Assembly: GCA_965230565.1 (NCBI GenBank)
Contig: CBDDLH010000006.1
Coordinates: 1 to 33,047 of the forward strand
Direction of reading: 5' to 3'
Length of the DNA: 33,047 nucleotides
Source: BCD1 sp965230565
GTDB lineage: Bacteria > Bacteroidota > Bacteroidia > Chitinophagales > Saprospiraceae
Shown here: positions 17,721 to 24,257 of the stretch, one piece after another
Layout of the letters: each line of letters starts with the position of its first letter
Position numbering within the stretch: the stretch's first letter is position 1
Notes under the pieces: model-generated
Told to the model about the DNA's origin: nothing
What the model saw: only the letters and a program-made list of their open reading frames with translations
The model's database searches: none
Position numbers and translations under genes: made by a program

Positions 17721-17726
17721 TAACAG

Positions 17727-17803
17727 ACTAAGTGTTTTCAATTTTTTTTTAGTCCCATGAACATTATTTCAGGCTGGTTCGGTGTAGAACCAGCCTTTTT
17801 CTT
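17727..17803 (+). ncRNA. Candidate small RNA of about 77 nt
   Basis: The unit is framed by the consensus promoter 17691-17720 and an intrinsic terminator 17771-17803. It includes a nine-T run at 17742-17750. An 18-codon frame, ATG 17757 to TAG 17811-17813, covers the hairpin; its WF...EPA...FFF content is what the stem and T-tract spell, so I regard it as a by-product, although a leader peptide is not excluded. The downstream hydrolase has its own promoter candidate. No known RNA family recognised. Confidence 0.4.
17771..17803 (+). terminator. Intrinsic terminator
   Basis: Perfect 10-bp stem AGGCTGGTTC (17771-17780) / GAACCAGCCT (17787-17796), loop GGTGTA, then a T-rich tail (TTTTTCTTT). It lies before the hydrolase gene rather than after one, so it ends the short promoter-proximal RNA or acts as an attenuator. 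Confidence 0.8.
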
Positions 17804-17833
17804 TGCCATGTAGTGAGCAATTATTTACATTTG
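17802..17833 (+). promoter_or_regulatory. Promoter candidate for the first alpha/beta hydrolase
   Basis: TTTG (17802-17805) within the tail of the preceding terminator, 20 bp, then TACATTTG (17826-17833), an exact TAnnTTTG. Transcription would begin at about 17840, the ATG chosen for the hydrolase, implying a leaderless or very short leader mRNA. Confidence 0.45.
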
Positions 17834-17839
17834 CTTTCT

Positions 17840-18652
17840 ATGTCTGCCATCCTTATCACCACAGGGATCATACTCATATACCCCATCGCGATTGGGCTGA
17901 TATATTTATTCCAGGAAATCATCATTTTCCAACCTACCCACCTGGATAAGGACTTCGATTATTCCTTTGAAAACCGGTTTTCAGAGCACTTTATTACCAC
18001 CTTTGACAATCACATCCTCAATGCGCTTTACTTTCAAACAGAAGAAAAACCACTTGGCCTGGTCTTATATTTCCACGGCAATGCCGGTAACCTGAAAAGA
18101 TGGGGAAAATATGCTATAGACTTCACCAGGAAGAACTATGATGTCCTGATGATAGATTACCGTGGCTTTGGGAAAAGTACCGGCTTCCCATCTGAAAAAG
18201 GGCTCTATGATGATGCCATGTGCACCTTACGCTGGGCAGAAGAACATTTGAGCCCCAAATATGACCGGCTCATCTTTTATGGCCGATCTCTTGGCTCAGC
18301 CATTGCCACTCACCTGGCCACCAATTCCTCTCCGGACTTACTCATTCTTGAAACCCCGTTTGATTCCATCAGAGGTGCCTTCCAAAAAGCTTTGAAACCT
18401 TTGATTTTTCCTTTTCCGATGAGGTATAACCTAAAAAACACCCATCTGGTCCCCATGGTAAAATGTAAAATCGTTATTATCACGGGCACTCGAGACCTAA
18501 TCACTCCTCTATCTTCAGCCCGTAGATTGAAACCCTATCTAAAACCGGAGGATAAATTTGTCATTATCCCCAAGGGAGGACATAAAAACCTCCGGAAATT
18601 CGGACTTTTTCATCTCAAACTTGGCGAAGCCCTGAATGAACAACTTAATTAA
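17840..18652 (+). CDS. Membrane-anchored alpha/beta hydrolase (first of a tandem pair)
   Basis: Serine hydrolase of the alpha/beta fold, 270 residues from ATG 17840. N-terminal membrane anchor (about 5-28), oxyanion-loop motif HGNAGN, DYRGFGKS, nucleophile elbow G-R-S-L-G-S with Ser150, acid region GTRDLITP and the catalytic His in KGGHKN. The plan matches the BAAT/ABHD17-like group of lipid or acyl hydrolases; substrate unknown. The frame can be extended to GTG 17813 (adding MSNYLHLLS), but ATG 17840 aligns with the paralogue 270 bp downstream and follows a promoter candidate. The second gene (18924-19724) keeps the same motifs, so this is a tandem duplication. Confidence 0.85.
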   Translation: MSAILITTGIILIYPIAIGLIYLFQEIIIFQPTHLDKDFDYSFENRFSEHFITTFDNHILNALYFQTEEKPLGLVLYFHGNAGNLKRWGKYAIDFTRKNYDVLMIDYRGFGKSTGFPSEKGLYDDAMCTLRWAEEHLSPKYDRLIFYGRSLGSAIATHLATNSSPDLLILETPFDSIRGAFQKALKPLIFPFPMRYNLKNTHLVPMVKCKIVIITGTRDLITPLSSARRLKPYLKPEDKFVIIPKGGHKNLRKFGLFHLKLGEALNEQLN

Positions 18653-18889
18653 TTAGGCGGAGGCTAAGACTGAGGTTTTTCCGGATCTAACCTTGAACAA
18701 AATCCTTTTAACAAAGAGCTTGAAAATAACCATTGTTTGAAAGATGAACAAGCATTGCACAAGGAGTCCTAAATAGTTAGTTTTTTTAGCGTATTTTGGT
18801 TGAATTATAAAGAATAAAAAAGCAAAAAGGAATGAATTCCATAGCCATAGCCTAAATCGAAACCTTCCCAGATAATTACAGTTATTCAA
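18653..18889 (-). CDS. Doubtful 78-residue hydrophobic ORF
   Basis: The only open frame in the gap between the two hydrolase genes, on the opposite strand, starting with TTG and ending flush against the upstream hydrolase stop. The translation has two hydrophobic stretches (about 14-30 and 40-60) and a basic tail, as a small membrane protein would. No start signal, family resemblance or partner supports it, and AT-rich antisense DNA often looks hydrophobic. Listed so the gap is described. Confidence 0.2.
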   Translation of the reverse strand: MNNCNYLGRFRFRLWLWNSFLFAFLFFIIQPKYAKKTNYLGLLVQCLFIFQTMVIFKLFVKRILFKVRSGKTSVLASA

Positions 18890-18923
18890 TAATTCACTAT
18901 TTTACAGGCAAAACAATATCCGG

Positions 18924-19724
18924 GTGACCAACTTTTTACTAATCATTGGCTTAGTTTACTTATTTTTCTGCCTGTTTTTTTACTTTTTCCAGGACATTTT
19001 CTTCTTTCGGCCGGAGAAACTACCATCTGGTTTTCAATATAAATACCCTTTCCCCTTTGAAGAGGTTAATTTTGATATGGAAGACGGCGGAAGGATCAAT
19101 GGTATCTTTTTCAGGGTCCCAAATCCAAGAGGAGTGGTATATTATTTGAAAGGTAATTCAAGGAGCATAAAAGGCTGGGGGAAATTTGCCAAGGATTTTG
19201 TGAGTAATGGTTACGATTTCTTCATGATGGATTACAGAGGCTTTGGAAAGAGCCAGGGAAAAAGGACCCAAACCCTGTTATTCAGTGATGCTCAATACAT
19301 ATTTAAATGGCTGGCCGGACAATACCCGGAAGGCAAAATCGTCATTTTTGGAAGATCACTGGGAAGTGGAATTGCTGCACGAATAGCTTCCTGGAATAAT
19401 GTAAAAATGTTGATCCTGGATTCTCCTTATTTTAGCTTTTATCACAACCTAAAACGATTCCTTTTTTTCATCCCCCTGAAACAACTATTACGATACGACA
19501 TCAGAACGGATCAATATTTGAAAAATATCTCCTGTCCCGTTTATATCATTCACGGTGATAAGGATCGATTATTCCCAGTAAATCAGAGCGAACGCTTAAA
19601 AGCATTATATCCTGAAATCGAATTGTTAAAGATCAAAGGCGGACATCACAATGACCTGCCGGAATTCCCTGAATTTTTCGAAATCCTTTACGATATCCTT
19701 TATGTAAATCCGGATGAGGCATAA
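18924..19724 (+). CDS. Membrane-anchored alpha/beta hydrolase (second of a tandem pair)
   Basis: 266 residues from a GTG start. Same plan as the upstream hydrolase: N-terminal membrane anchor (about 3-25, very Phe-rich), DYRGFGKSQG, nucleophile elbow G-R-S-L-G-S with Ser145, acid motif GDKDRLFP and His in KGGHHND, so the catalytic triad is intact. The oxyanion loop differs: the first copy has HGNAGN, this one has KGNSRS, losing the usual His. That may change activity or substrate. No ATG is available near the expected start; GTG 18924 places the anchor correctly. Substrate unknown, presumably lipid- or acyl-related at the membrane. Confidence 0.83.
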   Translation: MTNFLLIIGLVYLFFCLFFYFFQDIFFFRPEKLPSGFQYKYPFPFEEVNFDMEDGGRINGIFFRVPNPRGVVYYLKGNSRSIKGWGKFAKDFVSNGYDFFMMDYRGFGKSQGKRTQTLLFSDAQYIFKWLAGQYPEGKIVIFGRSLGSGIAARIASWNNVKMLILDSPYFSFYHNLKRFLFFIPLKQLLRYDIRTDQYLKNISCPVYIIHGDKDRLFPVNQSERLKALYPEIELLKIKGGHHNDLPEFPEFFEILYDILYVNPDEA

Positions 19725-19754
19725 AAAAAGAGCGAACATTTAGCATGTCCGCTC
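19723..19754 (-). terminator. Intrinsic terminator, minus strand
   Basis: GAGCG-A-ACAT (19730-19739) pairs with ATGT-C-CGCTC (19745-19754) with one internal mismatch and a 5-nt loop. Read on the minus strand it is followed by seven T (A-run 19723-19729). On the plus strand only a weak tail follows, though it may also serve the upstream hydrolase. Confidence 0.75.
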
Positions 19755-19826
19755 CTTTATAATATTATTCCAGTTGTAATTTATTTTCAGTTACTTAAAC
19801 TATGTCTTGATTATGATTTGTTATTG
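19723..19826 (-). ncRNA. Candidate small RNA of about 100 nt
   Basis: A compact leftward unit: consensus promoter at 19832-19861 with start expected near 19826, and a strong minus-strand terminator ending near 19723. Between them is no ORF of note. Its 5' part shares AACAAATCATA and following bases with the leader of the small ORF at 20073. The RNA converges on the 3' end of the hydrolase gene. No known RNA family recognised. Confidence 0.4.
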
Positions 19827-19831
19827 CAATA

Positions 19832-19861
19832 CAAAGTTAAAGCATCCTTATTCAAAATCAA
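19832..19861 (-). promoter_or_regulatory. Bacteroidota-type promoter (TTG-N19-TAACTTTG), minus strand
   Basis: On the minus strand TTG (complement of 19859-19861), 19 bp, then TAACTTTG (complement of 19832-19839). The -7 element and spacing are identical to the promoter at 17691-17720. It fires away from the nearest minus-strand gene, into the region ending in the terminator at 19723-19754. Confidence 0.6.
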
Positions 19862-19965
19862 TGGACAAAAAACGTATTTAAAGTACTGTAAAAAAGTAAT
19901 TTTTAAAAGGGAACATAAAGAAAAATAATTGATTTTCAATTATTTATGAAAACCAATTTTCAAAA

Positions 19966-20073
19966 TTAAGGGCCAACTATATCAACTACAATAATTTTGA
20001 AAGGGTCATTTGCAGAGGGAATACCGGAGAGATATCCGGGGTTTTGTTCCATAGTGTTTTGTAAATGTTTCAT
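19966..20073 (-). CDS. Possible small peptide gene (35 residues)
   Basis: An ATG-started frame on the minus strand encodes a peptide beginning MKHLQNTMEQNPGYLSG and ending FKIIVVDIVGP. It has no signal peptide; the C-terminus is hydrophobic. It lies 196 bp downstream of the 504-residue protein gene on the same strand, with a hairpin between them (20121-20142). Related but broken leader sequences lie on both sides, suggesting this kind of gene was once repeated here. I do not recognise the peptide. It may be a chance frame, a regulatory peptide or an internal partner of the upstream protein. Confidence 0.3.
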   Translation of the reverse strand: MKHLQNTMEQNPGYLSGIPSANDPFKIIVVDIVGP

Positions 20074-20120
20074 GATCTATGATTTGTTTAATAATTATTT
20101 ATCCGGCAAAAAGAACACAG

Positions 20121-20142
20121 GTCCATCTAATACTAAATGGAC
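20121..20142. terminator. Weak hairpin downstream of the 504-residue protein gene
   Basis: GTCCAT (20121-20126) pairs with ATGGAC (20137-20142) around a 10-nt loop. On the minus strand a T-rich stretch (GTTCTTTTTG) follows a few bases after the stem. It could end transcription of the 20270-21784 gene, but the stem is short. Confidence 0.35.
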
Positions 20143-20269
20143 AATTTTTGAAGATCATGAAAAATGAGTGAAATGAAGTACGGTCAATACTTCACCGATT
20201 AGGCGTAAATTTGTTCCATGATCTAATATTCTTTTGGAAACCACAGGGTTTCGCTTGTAATCAGCCTCA

Positions 20270-21784
20270 TTATTGTTGTTTCCCCAATAGATCTACAATG
20301 ATCGACCAAAGGTCTTCGTAGGGGATAATTTCAACTTCCCTGGCTTGCTCCGCTATCTCCATTGGCTCAGAACGTAATTTTTCGACATACTTCTTTGCCT
20401 TTCTTTCAACCGCCACGGGATGAAAACTACTAATCGGAATCTGGACGAGCATTTTAATGAAACAATTGCTTCTAAATGCATCGTTATGGGTAAGATACCT
20501 TGATGTATACCGCTGGAGTGAAGCAATTTTATCCATCGCTTTGCTAAACTCCTGACGGGCAATCAAGATTATTGTTTGAGCAATAAGAATCGGAATATTC
20601 ATCCCGCGCTTATCACTGCTAAATATGGGAGTGTTATTCAAAAATTTTGCATAACGGAATTTTTCGAAAACCGCTTTCTCTTCTTCACCTTCCAGTTTTC
20701 CGATTAAAAAAAGGAAATACAAAAAAGCTTCATAGATATTCCAGAATTCTTTATTAGGCGCCGGCTGAAATTTATACCTCTTGTGTTTTACAACCGTGAA
20801 ATAAATTTTAAAAGCCATTGCATAATTTCCCGTATGCATTGAAAGTAGAAAGAACCATTCCTGGTATAAAAACCAATTTGAGGAACCTTCGTCCACCAGG
20901 TTCAATCCCCTTTCTGCTGTTGTTTTACCGGATTCGTAGTCTTTTTGTTGCGTTTTTGTAACAATTTTATGGTAGTAAAATACCTGTAAAGCCACATTTG
21001 CTTGGTAATCTTTAGCTTCAAAAAAGGAAATTGCACGGTCACACACCTGGTTAACCTTTTCATAATCCGCTGTAATTGAATAACTTGCGAGCTCTATCAG
21101 GTAACCACATAGCTGGCACCAATAGGACGAACAGGACGATAAATATTTTTTTAATTTTTTGTGATAAAAATGAGCTTTTTCCTGTGCTTCATGTTCTTTG
21201 GACTTACTTTTTACATACCTGACAACCAGATCGGTATACAACTCCTCGGCCATTTCTTCCACAGCTAAAACCTCCTTGTATTGAAGATATTCGGCATGAT
21301 ATTTTTCATATTTTTTCAAATTGCCTTCACGGGTTGAATAATACAACCGAAGTGTTTTGGTTACGTCCACTACCAAATCGGTGAACTCGAATTTTCTGGC
21401 CTTCTTCAAAATTTTAAAACAGAGGTCAACAGCCGCATTCCAGGCATTCTGACCAAGCAAAATCTTCATTGCGGCATAGTCCTTGTAACAGGAAAAATAA
21501 GCTTTCTGCCTATCAGAAATTTTTTGACCGTCAAAATTTAAAAAGAAAAGGTGGTTGATGAGTTTTTTCTTGAAGTCCTTGCGAAATTTCTGAAAAGCCG
21601 GGGACTGCTTTTCCTTACCATAAATGGCTCTGGCTGCTTGCTCGTCTGTAGGAAACTCCCCTTCGGAGATTCCCCAAAAATATTCACTGAAATTGGTATT
21701 GGCTGATTTAGCAAAATTTGTAAGATCAGGGGCCAGCAACCTGTTTTTCCTAACAATCAAAACGAGCTCACGAAGTGCCAGCAT
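20270..21784 (-). CDS. Helical hypothetical protein of 504 residues, possibly TPR-like
   Basis: Soluble protein without signal peptide or membrane segments. It is almost wholly alpha-helical in appearance, with a Lys/Arg-rich N-terminal quarter (about 1-100, including GISEGEFPTDEQAARAIYG and KKLINHLFFLN) and a long middle rich in Tyr, Leu and Ala helices (about 110-430) resembling irregular TPR-type repeats, for example NAAVDLCFKILKKARK (near 115) and NYAMAFKIYFTVVKHKR (near 320). No catalytic motif seen. The ATG at 21784 follows a consensus promoter (21827-21857) by about 36 nt. I do not recognise a named family; comparable large helical proteins of unknown role may be Saprospiria-specific. 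A small ORF lies downstream on the same strand. Confidence 0.8.
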   Translation of the reverse strand: MLALRELVLIVRKNRLLAPDLTNFAKSANTNFSEYFWGISEGEFPTDEQAARAIYGKEKQSPAFQKFRKDFKKKLINHLFFLNFDGQKISDRQKAYFSCYKDYAAMKILLGQNAWNAAVDLCFKILKKARKFEFTDLVVDVTKTLRLYYSTREGNLKKYEKYHAEYLQYKEVLAVEEMAEELYTDLVVRYVKSKSKEHEAQEKAHFYHKKLKKYLSSCSSYWCQLCGYLIELASYSITADYEKVNQVCDRAISFFEAKDYQANVALQVFYYHKIVTKTQQKDYESGKTTAERGLNLVDEGSSNWFLYQEWFFLLSMHTGNYAMAFKIYFTVVKHKRYKFQPAPNKEFWNIYEAFLYFLFLIGKLEGEEEKAVFEKFRYAKFLNNTPIFSSDKRGMNIPILIAQTIILIARQEFSKAMDKIASLQRYTSRYLTHNDAFRSNCFIKMLVQIPISSFHPVAVERKAKKYVEKLRSEPMEIAEQAREVEIIPYEDLWSIIVDLLGKQQ

Positions 21785-21826
21785 AATGCAAAGGAGTTAT
21801 TGACATGAACGGAAAGTATTGTTCAC

Positions 21827-21857
21827 CAAAGATAAGTCACCCCCTTCAGAAAGCAAA
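21827..21857 (-). promoter_or_regulatory. Bacteroidota-type promoter for the 504-residue protein gene
   Basis: On the minus strand TTTG (complement of 21854-21857), 19 bp, then TATCTTTG (complement of 21827-21834), an exact TAnnTTTG. Start of transcription near 21820 would give a leader of about 36 nt before the ATG at 21784. Confidence 0.65.
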
Positions 21858-21901
21858 ATGAATGGACCGGACAAAAAGTTCCGTGAATGAATTTCAAGTA
21901 A

Positions 21902-22522
21902 TTATTGGAAAATTTTAAAGGAACCGAAATAACGGTCATTGGCAGCGTTGATACTGAAGGCTTTATTAGATACCACTGATAATAAATACAACTTGTTTTC
22001 AACTAAAAAAGCCCTTGTTCTAATAACATCCTTTCCTCCATTATAATTAATCCGCCACATCTTTCCGGGGAAAGCATTCATTTCTATATCATTGGTATAT
22101 ATCAATTCCCCCTGTACCGACTCAACAGCACCATCAATGGTTGCCTGGAAGAAATTCCCCAGCACTTCTGAACTGTCAGAATGTATGGCATAAGCAGGAT
22201 ACTCATAAATACTCAGCAAAAACAAAAGATTGCTCTCCGGGTCTTTTTTATCCCCACTACCCTCTTCCATAAAATGTTCATGATAAAAAACATGGTAGTG
22301 CAACTTACCAATATCGGTAAGGGTAGTATCAGATTTTACGTTCATTTTTCCCGGAACCATTAACCGGAATTTCCCTTCATAAGAGACAATCTCCCACCAA
22401 CCATCCGCCTTCTCCTCGCTGGAGTACTCCATAGCAAAAGTTTCGTCTGAAACCAACGTATCCTGAGCTGACAGCAACAAAGGGGTAATAAATATAATGA
22501 ATAAAGAAAAAATTAGCCGCAT
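21902..22522 (-). CDS. Exported hypothetical protein
   Basis: 206 residues from ATG 22522, which begins a clean signal peptide (MRLIFSLFIIFITPLLLSAQ); an upstream in-frame ATG at 22606 would put 28 extra residues before it and is less likely. The mature part has an alternating strand-helix pattern starting WWEIVSYEGKFRLMVPGKM and ending NDRYFGSFKIF, with helix GNFFQATIDGAVESV in the middle; it recalls small PsbP/Mog1-like alpha/beta proteins, but that is only an impression. It is not close enough to the 504-residue protein gene (117 bp, with that gene's own promoter between) to call an operon. Function unknown; probably periplasmic. Confidence 0.72.
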   Translation of the reverse strand: MRLIFSLFIIFITPLLLSAQDTLVSDETFAMEYSSEEKADGWWEIVSYEGKFRLMVPGKMNVKSDTTLTDIGKLHYHVFYHEHFMEEGSGDKKDPESNLLFLLSIYEYPAYAIHSDSSEVLGNFFQATIDGAVESVQGELIYTNDIEMNAFPGKMWRINYNGGKDVIRTRAFLVENKLYLLSVVSNKAFSINAANDRYFGSFKIFQ

Positions 22523-22707
22523 AAGTGATGTTTGATAATTTTTAACGATGCTCAACAGAAGCACTGTTACTTTAAAAACGAAAGCAACCCTGGAAAAGGA
22601 ATTCAACTCCTGTAAAACAAATTGTCTGCTTATATCATTACAAAGTGTAAAATTGCATACAATAAGTTGTAAGGTTTGCTAAAAAAAAGTTAAAATTTTC
22701 CATTTGA

Positions 22708-22739
22708 TTTGGAGAATTTTAGAAAAGCGCATACCTTAG
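22708..22739 (+). promoter_or_regulatory. Promoter candidate for pncB-nrtR
   Basis: TTTG (22708-22711), 20 bp, TACCTTAG (22732-22739; one mismatch to TAnnTTTG). Transcription would start near 22746. The -7 element overlaps the left arm of the palindrome at 22735-22757, the layout expected of a repressed promoter. Confidence 0.5.
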
Positions 22740-22757
22740 TTTCGAAATTAAACTAAG
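22735..22757. promoter_or_regulatory. Palindromic operator candidate before pncB (NrtR site?)
   Basis: CTTAGTTT (22735-22742), 7-bp spacer, AAACTAAG (22750-22757): perfect 8-bp arms ending 2 bp before the ATG of pncB and overlapping the -7 box. The second gene of this operon encodes a Nudix-HTH regulator of the NrtR type, a family known to bind palindromes in front of NAD-synthesis genes, including its own operon. The assignment to this regulator is inferred. Confidence 0.5.
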
Positions 22758-22759
22758 TA

Positions 22760-24238
22760 ATGATGAGTTCACATCTCACAAACATATATAAGACAGACCT
22801 GAGCCTGCTGACAGATTTATACCAACTGACAATGGCTTACGGATATTGGAAGGCGGGTATTCATGATAAAGAAGCTGTATTTCATTTGTTTTATCGCAGC
22901 AACCCGTTTAAGAACCCTTATGCCATTACTGCTGGTTTGGACCTTGTTATTGACTATCTGAAGCATTTTAAATTCAGCAAGCAGGACACGAAGTACCTGG
23001 AATCCCTTACCGGCAATGACGGGAAACCACTTTTTGATAAAGCCTTTTTAAGGTATTTACGAAAAATGGATTTCCAGTGTTCCCTGGATGCTATTCCTGA
23101 AGGCTCTGTTGTCTTTCCTCATCAACCTTTAATCAGGGTTCGGGGACCTCTTTTACAAGCTCAGCTTTTGGAAACAGCACTGCTGAACCTGATGAATTTT
23201 TCAACTTTGATCGCCACCAAAGCCTCCCGGATTGTGAGGGCAGCCAAACAAGATGTTGTGTTGGAGTTCGGCCTCAGAAGAGCCCAGGGTATTGACGGCG
23301 CCCTTACTGCGAGCAGATCTGCATATATTGGCGGAGTAAATGCTACCAGTAATGTGCTGGCAGGAAAAATATTTGACATACCGGTGAAAGGAACTCACGC
23401 CCATAGTTGGGTGATGAGTTTTGACTCAGAACAGGAAGCTTTTGATACCTATGGCGATGCTCTTCCGAACAACTCTATTCTTCTTGTTGACACCTATGAT
23501 ACCATTGAGGGTATTAAAAATGCCATTCGAACAGGTCAGCGCCTGAAGAAAATGGGCTTTCCTCTCAGCGGAATCCGGCTGGATAGCGGAGACCTTGGCG
23601 AACTCAGTAAAACAGCCAGAGAAATGCTGGATATGGCAGGTTTTCACAATGCAGCCATTGTTGCCAGCAATGACCTTGATGAACACGCCATCCATCATTT
23701 AAAGCAAAATAATTCCCCTATCACCGTATGGGGTGTAGGAACTCGTTTAGTTACGGCAAAGGGGCAAAGCGCACTGAATGGGGTTTATAAAATGGCTGCC
23801 TTAAAGGACGATTCCGGAGAATGGCAATATAAGATCAAGCTATCTGAGGATGTTGGAAAAATCTCCAATCCGGGTATTCTACAGGTAAGAAGACTTTTCA
23901 ACGACAAAGGTTATCCACTGGCAGATGTCATTTATAATCAGGAAGAATTCTCAGATAAATCTGAAATTCATGAAATGAAAACGGGAAGAATTTTTAATTT
24001 TGAAAGCAGGAAGGAGGCGGACCTGTTGATACCTGTTTTCGATCAGGGAAAACTTATTTATGATGCTCCTGATATTCATAAAATACGGGAATACAGTCTG
24101 AAACAGCAGGCCCTTTTTGAACATACTTTTGCCATCGGATATACGGTTGGACTGGAAACGACCCTGCACCAAACCAAACGTTTGATGATAGAAAAACTGC
24201 AAAAACATAAACTCTTGGCCAATTTTGAAATCATTTAA
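22760..24238 (+). CDS. pncB: Nicotinate phosphoribosyltransferase
   Basis: Cytoplasmic enzyme of NAD salvage (Preiss-Handler pathway): nicotinate + PRPP + ATP to nicotinate mononucleotide. 492 residues. Family marks: LLTDLYQLTMAYGYW (about 16-30), LEFGLRRAQG (about 170-180), GTHAHSWVMSF (about 210-220) with the His region phosphorylated in this family, and the phosphate-binding segment GIRLDSGDLGELS (about 272-284). Length fits the longer class of bacterial NAPRTases. Start ATG 22760 (MMSS) or 22763. A palindrome overlapping its promoter and the nrtR-like gene 19 bp downstream point to control by NAD status. This pairing of salvage enzyme and NrtR regulator is a known arrangement. Confidence 0.93.
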   Translation: MMSSHLTNIYKTDLSLLTDLYQLTMAYGYWKAGIHDKEAVFHLFYRSNPFKNPYAITAGLDLVIDYLKHFKFSKQDTKYLESLTGNDGKPLFDKAFLRYLRKMDFQCSLDAIPEGSVVFPHQPLIRVRGPLLQAQLLETALLNLMNFSTLIATKASRIVRAAKQDVVLEFGLRRAQGIDGALTASRSAYIGGVNATSNVLAGKIFDIPVKGTHAHSWVMSFDSEQEAFDTYGDALPNNSILLVDTYDTIEGIKNAIRTGQRLKKMGFPLSGIRLDSGDLGELSKTAREMLDMAGFHNAAIVASNDLDEHAIHHLKQNNSPITVWGVGTRLVTAKGQSALNGVYKMAALKDDSGEWQYKIKLSEDVGKISNPGILQVRRLFNDKGYPLADVIYNQEEFSDKSEIHEMKTGRIFNFESRKEADLLIPVFDQGKLIYDAPDIHKIREYSLKQQALFEHTFAIGYTVGLETTLHQTKRLMIEKLQKHKLLANFEII

Positions 24239-24257
24239 AAACCGGAAATAAGCGAGC

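Larger units (their letters stand above)
19800..20240 (-). repeat. Three degenerate copies of a leader-like sequence
   Basis: On the minus strand, copy B (about 20096-20061) reads AACAAATCATAGATCATG then AAACATTTAC; copy C (about 20240-20205) shares TAGATCATG and AACA...TTTAC; copy A (about 19826-19800) shares AACAAATCATA and ATCA. Copy B contains the start of the 35-codon ORF; copy C opens a frame that stops after six codons; copy A has no start. This looks like a decayed tandem array. Confidence 0.4.
19725..20269. other. 545-bp spacer with small-RNA candidate, small ORF and degenerate repeats
   Basis: Between the second hydrolase (plus) and the 504-residue protein gene (minus). From left: a terminator active on the minus strand (19723-19754), a minus-strand promoter (19832-19861), a 35-codon minus-strand ORF (19966-20073), a hairpin at 20121-20142, and three degenerate copies of one leader-like sequence. 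The remaining DNA (about 19862-19960) is AT-rich and featureless to me. Confidence 0.6.

Noticed and set aside
17757..17813. 18-codon ORF (MNIISGWFGVEPAFFFAM) as an amino-acid leader peptide for attenuation
   Set aside because: Its Trp, Phe and Pro codons fall on the hairpin arms and T-tract, so any such terminator would spell them; the downstream gene is not an amino-acid gene. Kept only as a note to the small-RNA candidate.
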